Below are positions 55,298-64,000 of a DNA stretch of 64,000 bases, piece after piece. The position numbers were made by a program, and so were the translations under genes. The stretch lies in NCBI GenBank assembly GCA_024195585.1, contig SWBL01000091.1:89997-153996 (forward strand), read 5' to 3'. The notes beneath the pieces were generated by a model. That model was not told where the DNA came from. It saw only the letters and a program-made list of their open reading frames with translations, and did not search any database. The stretch is from Aureobasidium sp. EXF-3400 (taxonomy: Eukaryota; Ascomycota; Dothideomycetes; Dothideales; Saccotheciaceae). How positions within the stretch are numbered: position 1 is the stretch's first letter; the number at the start of each line of letters is the position of its first letter.

Positions 55298-56379
55298 TCA
55301 AGCTGTAACATTGCCGACTTCTCCAAACCTGAATTGCGCCCAGGACATGCTGCCTTGAGGCAGAGTCCATAGCTGCTTTCCGTTATCACCACCAGCAGCT
55401 CCCGCACCAATGTGGATAGGCAGCAAATGCTCAAAAGATGGGTGCGCTCTTCTGGCATCACTTCTGTGCAACAAATCCGCCATCGTCTTTTGTCTATTTT
55501 CTGGCTGTATTGATTGTCAGTCAGGCGTTTTCTTGCCACAATGAAGCACAGGGTCAAACATACCTTTTGTTCAACAGCCTCCTTCAACGCAGCATCAAAA
55601 CTGACACTGTAGGGCATGGGAGCAGGTTGCTGCATAGCCTTCCACATATCTCGCAAGTTATGCACTGCCATGCCACTCACTATCACCAGAATGCCTTCCT
55701 CTCTCAACCCTTGCATAGCCTCTCCAAGTCTGTAGTGCTGATCTGCGTCATCGCTATCAAAGAGTGAAACTTGCACCAACGGCACATTCAGAGGATTGGT
55801 CTTGGGATTGAAAGCGACTGTGAAAGGTGCAAAAACGCCATGATCCAGACCCCTAGAGACACCCTTTGCATCGATGTTCGCTGTCTTCAACGCCTTCAAA
55901 ACGCGGGAAGCAATGTCTTTGCTGCCGATGTTTGGGTATTTGACTTTGTAGTAGTGGTCTGGGAAGCCGTAGTAATCGTAGATCAAGTCCGTGAGTTCTG
56001 CCGTGTTGACTTCGATGGTGTTGGGTGATGCTTGCCAGTGCGCTGAAAACACGACCACGGCTTTTGGCTTTACTTTCTGTGTGATCTCTTTGCCGATTTC
56101 TTGAAGCTTGGAGTAGGCTGGATGACTGTAGTCTTCCATGATATTTGGTCCGCCATGCGAGAGGAAGTAAACTGGAGTGCGAGGCATTGTGGACGTCGAA
56201 TAGAAGTTCGAGTGCACTTTGCTTGTGGCGATGGTCGAAGTTTTGTTTAGTGGTGATGCAGGAACACCTCTTGTGATAGTCCTAGCCCAGCGAAGTAGAG
56301 GTGCAGAGAAAGGAAATAGAGCGATAGCCACGATAAGACCGAGTATCGAAGTTAGCAGACCAATGCGAACGTATTGCAT
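55298..56379 (-). CDS. LigB/DODA-type extradiol ring-opening dioxygenase with N-terminal membrane anchor
   Basis: Exons 56379-55564 and 55504-55298 join in phase (340 residues). The LigB-family domain starts near residue 65: TPVYFLSHGGPN, VVFSAHW, RGLDHGVFAPF and VSGMAVHNLRD supply the metal-ligand and catalytic His residues typical of DODA-type (plant/fungal 4,5-DOPA-dioxygenase-like) proteins. The C-terminus has SFEHLLPIHIGAGAAGG and MSWAQFRFG. The unusual part is residues 1-64: a hydrophobic helix (GLLTSILGLIVAIALFPFSA) then an Arg/Ser/Thr-rich linker. Starting at internal ATG 56187 (MPRTPVYF) would give the usual soluble form of about 276 residues, so both forms are possible. Confidence 0.9.
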
Positions 56380-56683
56380 TGGCGATGCAGTAGCTGATGG
56401 GTGCCCTATATATTGAGTGAGATTCTTGTGTTCAAGATGATTCTGGAATCTTATATATCTCCTTTGCTATATCGGCACTAATTCCGCTGTGCTTACAGAG
56501 GGTTCGGCATGCTGGCTTCCGAGCTTCGGATGCTTGGTAAGATACTGATAGAGAACGGCTGAGGTTGGTCACCGTTCGGAACCAACTCTCGACTGCTGCG
56601 CGTCACGAGCTTGAATCTGGACTGGAGCGACGACATCCGAACCATACAACAGAAGTCTAGTCCATCTGACAATTATCGACAAG
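56380..56683. other. Divergent intergenic region
   Basis: The 304 bp between the dioxygenase and thioesterase start codons contain the promoters of both. No other feature was recognised. Confidence 0.55.
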
Positions 56684-57790
56684 ATGGCTGCAATCGTTCT
56701 TCCCGCTGCCAGAAGGCACACCTCTACGGTCATTGTCATGCATGGCCTGGGTGACAGGTAGGTTCAAAAAGCTATTGTCTTTCACGGTCTATCATATTAA
56801 CTTTGTATCAGTGGCCATGGCTGGTGAGTGTGTTAGCTCACCATGACTGCGTACGATGTTATTCACTCCTTTGAAGGTCGTTCCTTGCCGATATGTGGAA
56901 GGGCAAATTTGAAGAGACCTCTTTCATCTTTCCCCATGCACCTGAGATCCCCATCTCCGTGGTGTGTACAAGATGAATTGATATCATGCGGAACGAAACT
57001 GACATATACAGAATATGGGAATGAGAATGCCTGGGTGAGATAGATTGATCAATATGCCTGATCGAATATCCAGCAATTGCTGACTTTTGACCGTCTGCAG
57101 CTGGTACGACATTGTAAGGCCTCGCAACTCAGCAAATGTTTGCACTCTCTTCCCTCAGTCTTCAAGCACCATCAAGACGTATAGATCTTGCAAGAGAGAC
57201 ACTACTAACTAGTTCTGCTTCACAGATGTCCTTTGACGACATTCAACAACACGAGGATGAGGCTGGCATTACCCGTTCACAAGCATACATTCACTCTCTG
57301 ATCGCCAAGGAGATTGAGAAAGGTATCCCTTCCGAGCGCATCGTCCTCGGTGGTTTCTCCCAGGGTGGTGCCATGAGTCTTATGTCAGGCGTCACTGCTC
57401 CTACACGATTGGGTGGCATTTTTGGTCTCAGTTGCTACTTGCTGCTTCGTGGCAAGCTCAGAGACATGATTCCCAGCGAGAACCCAAACAAGGTACATAT
57501 ATCTCCAATGTCGAGATTGGCATCGATCTATGCCTGCTTTTCTTTCTCATGCTAATCTGAGACAGCAAACACCAATCTTCATGGGCCACGGAGATGCTGA
57601 TCCGGTTGTTCGATACGAATGGGGGCAGGCCACTGCTAAGACCCTTCAAGAATGGGGCTGGAACGTCGATTTCAAGACGTACAAGGGTCTTCCTCACTCC
57701 GCCGCTCCACAAGAGATTAACGATCTGGAGCGTTACATCAAGGAGAGAGTCCCTGATCTTGGCGACAAACCTCTTCCTTCCAAAGCCTGA
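56684..57790 (+). CDS. Acyl-protein thioesterase (APT1/LYPLA family), seven exons with micro-exons
   Basis: A cytosolic serine hydrolase that depalmitoylates proteins or acts as lysophospholipase. Exons 56684-56757, 56812-56823, 56877-56961, 57012-57034, 57101-57113, 57226-57492 and 57566-57790 join in phase to 232 residues, the family size. Exons 2, 4 and 5 are only 12, 23 and 13 nt; together they rebuild the conserved MHGLGDSGHGW and MRMPGWYD blocks, which supports the model. The catalytic triad is Ser in GGFSQGGAMS, Asp in GHGDADPVV and His in GLPHSA. Introns are 50-112 nt. The open frame starting at 57136 is a partial view of exon 6. Confidence 0.94.
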
Positions 57791-59001
57791 CTGAATCAAC
57801 ATACCCAGCAGCATGCTCAGCCTACTGAAGTCGGAAGGATCTGGCTGGCCATTCTGCTGTTGGCCTGCTCTCTGATCTTATGGAAGTGGAGTGGAAGACA
57901 CAGAAATGAGGCCAAGATAGAGACAGGGTAGATATCAATTGCAAGCCATTGCAACCTCACCTATCAATCCTGTTGTGTGTGACTTGTACTCGAAACACAC
58001 CCGCTCTTGTCCGTCACGGTAATTGTGAAGGTGCTTGACAAGTGAGCACTCTACTCGCGGCCCCAGGATGTGCATATCTATCTGCAAATGTACTTTTAGA
58101 TGGCCCCATGGTGCCCTCCAGAAGAATTGCGGATGGCTATGGCTCCAGACATCTTGTGTTTCAGAGGATCGGCAAGATGCTGCCGCATGCAGAAGCATTA
58201 AGGATAAAGTGATTTCGATTTTCTCGGTCTGCAGCCCCCTGCACAAGACTATCCCAGAGATCGTGTATCAAGATATTGAAGTGCCCTAAATCACGTTCCA
58301 AAGAAAAACAGTTGTCCGATATTTGACAGCTTGACAGGCTGAGGTCTCTACAAGTATTATTGTATGTTTCGGCATGCACACAGACTGACACCTCTTGCCC
58401 TATCGCCTCGCACGGCCCCTCTCCACCCTCGTCCGTCTGTACCAACGTTTCAAACAAAGCAGGTTTCCCATACATCTCCTTTTTCATCAAGGAGCAGGAT
58501 TCCAAGAATATGCACGAGATGCGCCATCGTTGCGCGACTGACCTGCAACTTCGTTTTCTGAAATCGCGGCTGCCCGGTTGCACCGAGAACCAGGTGCGTG
58601 GTCTGCCATTCGCTAGGACGTGCTCTTCCTTCTAGGGCGGTGGCCCCTCTATTTTCCGATCAGAAGTCCCAAGCCACAACCGTACTGCTCGTGATTTAAC
58701 CCTGTTTACCGTTCAAGGATGGGGTTGGTCCAGTGGATGCGTAGGTCCTTGTTCCCCGCTGTGGTAAATAATGGTGTTGTGTGGCTAGGCGGCACAAGTC
58801 ATTTAGGATGGTGTGGCCGACCTGGATGTAATTGCGTGGTCCGCCTCGTGTTGTGAACCTCTGGTGCTTACCTATTTTTTGTCTTTCTTCTGACGCTCTC
58901 ACATCTTCTTGTTCTCGCCTTATTCCGTCATTTGGAGCTGCTGGCAGCATCGTCGCTAGAAGGTATAGACTATCTCGCACTGTACAAGACCGGCCTACTC
59001 C
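57791..59001. other. Intergenic region, no gene assigned
   Basis: About 1.2 kb lie between the thioesterase stop and the next plus-strand start. Frames of up to 140 codons occur, but none shows conserved motifs or splice-consistent extension. The T/C-rich stretch at 58860-58920 is likely part of the downstream promoter. Confidence 0.5.
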
Positions 59002-61733
59002 ATGGAACTTCACGGGTTGGACAAGGCAGATTTCGCTGCCATCATGCAAGAGCCGGTCTCTAGTCCCGAGAGGACGTCGAAACGACAGGTTTTAAGAAGC
59101 TTTGCTTCGAAGCTGAAGAAAAGCACCAGCAGAAGAGGGTCTACAGTGCGCTGCATGCTACACCAATCCAAATTCACATACCACTAACAAGCTTGTAGAG
59201 TGAGCGTTCTCTGAACCGGCGCAAGAGTCAGCTTCTGGACGTTCCATCTGTGGTTGTCGAATCTGAACCCAACATCCTTGCTGAATGGGGCAGCAAACGA
59301 TCATCCGACTTACCCCGTCCGTCGAAAGACTCAGTCGTTGGACAGTACTATGTCGGTAACATTGCAAAACCGTCACACAAATCACCCAAGGCGAGCCCAA
59401 AGCAGCTGAGCCATGACGAGCTTATCAACTATTTTGCTGGAGCACCGGAATTCGATATCAGATCACTCAGGCCAAGGGTCAGCTACCGATGGAAGCTGGA
59501 CGAGGAGAGTGGTGAACCACAGGACTTTGTCGATGTTGGTCATAGCACCTTTGAGGCTGCTACTCTGAGACATCGTGAACGAACACGACAACTTCGAGAT
59601 CTGGTTGCAGAAGACGCCGCCAACCAAATCCCTATGATGGAAGTGCCAAACATGTTGAGCTTGAATGGAATTGAACCTGGAACCATCGGTTTAGAATACT
59701 TCTTGCAGATGCCTCTAGCAGACAGTAAGCGCTGTGCTGAAGATGAAGACGAAGCCTTCAGATCCAAAAGGCAGTTACTGGCTACATCACCTGAACGTCT
59801 AGAGCTCAGGTCGCTCGACCTTCATCACTTGATTCAAAGACTTGGGGAAATTGGCGACAACCGACATTCTAGATCCAACGACGAACATCACGAGCGAGAA
59901 CGTAACGAACAGACAATTGCCGAACTTCACACAGAATTATTCACCCACTTGCTTACGGAGCCTGAGAAAGAAGAGGATGACCCTCCATACACAAGTCTGG
60001 AAGGTCAGGTTGTGGCACTTGCGAGAGTTCTTGTGACGACTAAACTATGGTACGACTTCAGCATAGTGGAACATCGAATTCGCCTAGGCCAAATCTTGTG
60101 GCCGTCTACAGAGTGTGATGAGGAGTCAGTGATTGACGTTGAGGAACCATCAACACCCAGCGAACGCGATATTCTGCTCCTTCAGATCGCTTTGGCTTGC
60201 GAGCTATTGCTTCGTGTCGAGCTTTCTGGCTTTCCCACCTCGGGTTTTTCACGCAAACTGCGATGGGATCTTGTATTGGCACAACGCTTCCTTGACAATG
60301 TTCACATTGCACCGAAAGTGACAGTCGAAGATGAAGCCCCATACCGCAACAGCGTCATGTCTATTGCTACTTTTGTGACAGCAAGGGAAAACGCGGAGGG
60401 GAGTCGTGTCGAACCTGTCATGTACCCGAGACACGAGAAGAGGCAAGTGGCCGGCTTGCTGAAGTTCGCAGAAGCCCTGGCCTGGCCACATGCAGGGGAA
60501 CTCCAAGAACGCTTTGCTGAGAGAGTAAAAAGACACTCGCATGATGCAGGCAGGTATAGCATTTACGGTGCGCCTCTGTGCACGCCAAACCAACCTTCTA
60601 ATCAGAGCAATCACTTTGTTCAGCAGAAGCGGCCGCAGGTCAGTCGTACATGCACAGCACAATCACTACAGCTCCTGCCAGCTTCAGCATACGGCGCTGA
60701 CTCTTTTGACCTTGGTGGCTGGCTTTCGAGGTCCTGGTTGACGGGTTTCGTGCTTCCAGGTGAATCCACTTCACACCTGCTCATCTCAACATTATTGGAG
60801 AACTCACCCGCAGCAGTCACCACACTAGGCGATGCGGCTAACCTGTACCAAGGCTTCATCTACAGATCACGTAGCTATTGGAGTAAAAGCTGTGTTGTGG
60901 GTAGAGTCATCGCAGCTGCCAACGGAGCGGCTGACTGTATGGGCTGGATATCATGCAGCAGCGCACCTGTTGCCCAACAAGACGGATGGGTAAATCTCGA
61001 AGTCAAGGATCTGCCCGGCTCTACCACGCCTTCCAACACAAGTCTGGCAGCCGACTCGGCATTTGTGCCTGGCGAAAAGACTTCAGTCACAGATGTCGAA
61101 TTCACTTGGCCTGTCGACGGCTTTGCAGTGCTGGGTAATGAAGCACGATACCTCGGATTTAGTCTGCTACCCACAGGCACCAGCTTTGAACTCAGTGCTA
61201 CAGGCTCAGACAATCTTACCGACGACAGCGGCGCACAGCTAGCACCCGTCCCGACTGCGGTCGCCTGCCTTGAATTCGGCACGAGGCGCAGTTCGCGACC
61301 AGCCAAAGTGACACTACCACTCCTCTACGACGTCCACTTCATCTCCGCAACTCCCTGTTTTCCCAATATCTCAAGACCATCATCGCCTATCACAAAATCA
61401 TCATCGACAAAGTCTCGCTCCCACTTGAACACAGAAGGCCTGTCAAACAAAGAGTTGCCATCGCCACCAACACATCCTCTACATTGCTCTTATGCTGTTG
61501 AAGTCATCCCTGCAGCGACTATCCTGGCAGATGACTTTACAGACACCGCACACCTGGGTAATGAGACTGTGGTCTTGGACTGCAGAGGCACTGGAGAGTT
61601 GCAGTTGCTAGCCAGAGCTTGGTGTGCCAAGGTTGGTGAGAACGCTGTTGTGGGCAGAGTTGGCAAGACGTGTCTGGGATGTTGTGTGAGAGAGGCAAGT
61701 GGGCTGGGTGTCAAGGTTGTTATCAGAATCTAA
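59002..61733 (+). CDS. Large unknown protein, 892 residues
   Basis: Exon 1 59002-59145 and exon 2 59199-61733 join in phase over a 53-nt intron with a CTAAC branch and TTGTAG acceptor. Exon 1 begins MELHGLDKADFAAIMQEP and continues with a strongly basic stretch (RSFASKLKKSTSRRGST). The middle (residues ~150-520) is helical with acidic loops, including an LLLQIALACELLLRVEL helix. The C-terminal third is beta-rich with repeated Gly/Trp and small hydrophobic residues (GWLSRSWLTGFVLPG; NAVVGRVGKTCLGCCVREA). No signal peptide or clear membrane segment. I do not recognise a family; it looks like a conserved fungal cytosolic protein. Confidence 0.8.
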
Positions 61734-61847
61734 GCCTGTTGAGGCGGCTTGTTGTTCCACATTTCAAGCCATGATGGCTTGTTTTTCTTTGTGTAGATAC
61801 CCCCATTGTTGTCTCATGTACTTTGTTCTTATTCTACAGTGCCATTT

Positions 61848-63121
61848 TTACTCAGTAGCGTTTTCTTCTTCATCAATCATATCCACAACAGGCGCATCAA
61901 CCCTAACAACCCCATCCTCCTCCCTCCCAGCCACACGCCTAAACTCCTCAAAAGCCTCTTGATCCCAACTGCTCGCCCTCATACTATCACCCGCAAACCT
62001 CAACACATCCTTCAACCACTTTCCCTTCTTGTTTCCCGTTTTTTCCACCCTCTCAACCCAATGCCACAACCCGGGATCTCTGAAATTGACATCCGGCGCC
62101 GACTCTCCGGAAGCGCGAGAAGTGATGTGCGCACGCAAGGCAGCAGCCACCAAGTAAAACACAACACTGGGATTGCAGTTATGGTCCATGACTGCGATTT
62201 TTAGGGTTGTGGTGTCGGGGACGACGTTTATGGGGGGTGAACACAGGAGAGCGACTGCAGTGTAGGAGTGTGTGGATATTGCTGTTGCTAGGCCTGCTGT
62301 GGCGGTCTCGCCGCGAGAAGATGATGTCCAGTCGATGGTGCAACCTGACCAAACGAGGTATTTGAGAAACTCGAGTTTGGAAGTTGACCAAGGTTCGCGA
62401 AGGAGTGATTGAGGAAGTTGGACTAAAGAGGAGAGGGTGAGGTAAGGAAGGCGAGGTTGGTTGTGTGGGTGAGAGAAGTTGGGAACTGGAATGTTGGGTG
62501 GTTGCGACGACGCTTCGTCTTCGTCGTTGTCCCTGTCGCTGTCGTCTGTGTCTGAATCCGAGGGTGACGAGCTGCGTGATGGCGGCAATCTTCTTCTGTG
62601 TATTTCTTGTATGGCGTCCTTGAACAAATCCCAGGTCATCCATTTGCATTGTAACATGCGTGAAACTGCAGCAGCATCTGCAGCTCTGTCTTCGCTGGCA
62701 CTATCTCTAGAAAGTGTGTCGACGGCAAAGCGAAGATAGGTGTTGCGGTATGATAGATCGCGAGCAAAGACATACGATGATAAGGGCAAGCTTATGTTGT
62801 TGCAACATTGGAAGATCACTTGTACAAGCTCGGTAGGCAGCTGCTCAAACTTTGATAGAGTGGGATCTCGCTTTGTTTTCTTTTTGCTATTGAAAGAAGA
62901 TGTGTTATTTACTGCATGAAATCTGACTGACAGATTTTCATGATGACAAAGGAAACCTATCATTGGTGCGCCGATACTTACTTCTTCAGGGGTTGAGAGC
63001 TGGCTTGGTTGAAGCGCGCAGTCTTCCATGGTCGGTCACGGTTCTTGGATGACACGTCTCTAGTTTCAGACAGGCGACCTCGTTTGCGACGACCACGGAT
63101 CCTGATGGGGGTGAGGTCCAT
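61848..63121 (-). CDS. F-box-like/ankyrin-like unknown protein, 392 residues
   Basis: Exons 63121-62982 and 62886-61848 join in phase over a 95-nt intron (GTAAGTA donor, TTTCAATAG acceptor). The longest open frame instead starts at 63029 and reads through the intron in a different upstream frame; the spliced model is preferred because it gives MDLTPIRIRGRRKRGRLS, a basic start, and uses strong splice sites. An F-box-like segment FEQLPTELVQVIFQCC follows at about residues 57-72, then an acidic Ser/Asp linker at about 145-175. The C-terminal half has helical repeats (LEFLKYLVWSGCTIDW; STHSYTAVALLCSP) resembling degenerate ankyrin repeats. Function unknown; SCF adaptor role is inference. Confidence 0.78.
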
Positions 63122-63995
63122 GTTGGATGGAGTTCTCTTGTGAGTCAACCAATGGTAGAAGGATGTCTAGACTATCAACTCAGAGTTAGCGAAAGTTCTG
63201 AAAGACAATGCTGCGTTGAGTGTGATGGTTGTAAGAGTTCTCAGTGATCTTGGTGTAAAATCGATCAGGGCCGAAGCTCAATTACTATCTAGTGCTAAAG
63301 TTTTTTAATCATTGAACGGGGGAGAGTGTGTTGTGATGTGATGGAGGAGTGTTCCTACCTGTTGGACCAGATGATTGATGTGATGTGATGGAGGAGTGTT
63401 CCTACCTGTTGGACCAGATGATTGATGTGTTGCTAGGTCAGTGAAGCAAAGGCAGATCTGTACTGAGCTCAAAGTCAGTGAATGGTTCGAGCAAGGTAAT
63501 GGTTGATAGAGTGGAAATTGGGGTGAGTGTCAGAATATGTAAGAATTGAATCTCATAGCGCATGCGCCGTTTAGAGAAACAGGCGTGTAACTCCGGTCGC
63601 ACACGTCAATCGCAAATTATGTCATCTTTCGGAAGAATGCTGGGAATGGCGTGCAGAAGAAAGAAAAGCGTGGATATAACATACCTTCACATGTTGTTGG
63701 TGATGAGAGAAGGAAAGCAGAGAAAATCTCAAAGTCGCGCGCAAGCTAAAAAGCAGACAGTGAAAGCCGGGGAAGGACAAATTGGCTGAGTAAGCGAAGA
63801 TGAAGCGGCTGCCAAGCCCGACACACACACTTTGCGAATTCTGTTCAACACATTGAATACTGCGCGAGCAACCTATCACCGACAACCCTCTTTTTACTGT
63901 ACGTCCGTCCGATCGAAGAGCATTGCAGTCGCTGCCGCATCCATCACCCTCTGGAACAATTCATCTGACTCTACTCGCCAGAACAAACAGTCAAA
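63122..63995. other. Divergent intergenic region with tandem repeat
   Basis: This 0.87 kb lies between the F-box-like gene (minus) and a probable start codon at the right edge (plus). Apart from the 47-bp tandem duplication, no feature is supported. Confidence 0.5.
63333..63426. repeat. 47-bp perfect tandem duplication
   Basis: Two identical 47-base units at 63333-63379 and 63380-63426 begin GTGATGTGATGGAGGAGTG and end GATGATTGAT. They lie in non-coding sequence upstream of the F-box-like gene. The identity suggests a recent event or an assembly duplication. Confidence 0.9.
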
Positions 63996-64000
63996 ATGGG
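63996..64000 (+). CDS. Possible start codon of a gene running out of the window
   Basis: The window ends with GTCAAAATGGG. The CAAAATGG context matches the preferred fungal start context, and a pyrimidine-rich, C-rich leader precedes it. Only the ATG and two further bases are visible, so the product is unknown. Confidence 0.4.

Noticed and set aside
57458..57814. 118-codon minus-strand frame over the thioesterase 3' exons
   Set aside because: It is antisense to the conserved Asp/His triad region of the thioesterase.
60634..60666. 33-nt GT...AG segment in the 892-residue protein as an intron
   Set aside because: It is too short for splicing and the frame is open and protein-like across it.

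Overview
The window is nuclear DNA of a filamentous ascomycete (Pezizomycotina). Introns are short (mostly 48-60 nt) with GTAAGT-type donors and CTAAC-type branch sites. Genes are dense and not in operons, and the protein set is fungal: TRAPP subunit Trs85, Mus7/Mms22, Sec17, a GEF1-type CLC and FluG-like glutamine synthetase. Protein style suggests Dothideomycetes, but that placement is an impression and not a demonstrated result. No prophage, transposon, CRISPR array or listed-agent gene was seen.

Layout. 1-6.5 kb: a large multi-pass membrane protein (cut by the left edge) diverges from a UDP-glucose 4-epimerase; this pair resembles one side of a galactosaminogalactan-type exopolysaccharide locus. 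6.9-9.5 kb: mitochondrial GatF/GatC-like amidotransferase subunit, Sec17 (alpha-SNAP) and a small three-exon gene. 9.7-16.6 kb: a 2293-residue intronless Mus7/Mms22 repair protein. 17.7-22.5 kb: polyglutamine protein with a bromodomain-like segment, pyridoxamine-phosphate oxidase, MFS sugar transporter. 23.6-29.8 kb: MLH1, CLC chloride channel/exchanger, Dpb3/CHRAC-type histone-fold protein. 30.5-35 kb: two unknown proteins and an F-box protein whose long intron holds a tRNA-Glu gene. 35.4-40.5 kb: a divergent pair of secreted glycosidase-like enzymes (GH29 alpha-L-fucosidase and a TIM-barrel protein). 40.8-48.5 kb: CCA-adding enzyme fused in frame to a Tti2-like domain, Trs85, and a universal-stress-domain protein. 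50-53.4 kb: a divergent glutamine-synthetase-like/short-chain-dehydrogenase pair with GATA sites between them. 53.7-57.8 kb: mitochondrial pyruvate carrier, complex I subunit NDUFA2, LigB-type dioxygenase, acyl-protein thioesterase with micro-exons. 59-63.1 kb: a large unknown protein and an F-box-like protein. A further start codon lies at the right edge.

Most genes are housekeeping and unrelated to their neighbours. Functional grouping is suggested at four places: the exopolysaccharide pair, the glycosidase pair, the GS-like/SDR pair, and the divergent mitochondrial pair MPC2/NDUFA2. Gene models were built by checking reading phase across every intron. In several genes (polyQ protein, F-box-like protein at 61.8-63.1 kb, 79-residue protein at 32.1 kb, 126-residue protein at 9.0 kb) the true frame or start differs from the longest open frame.
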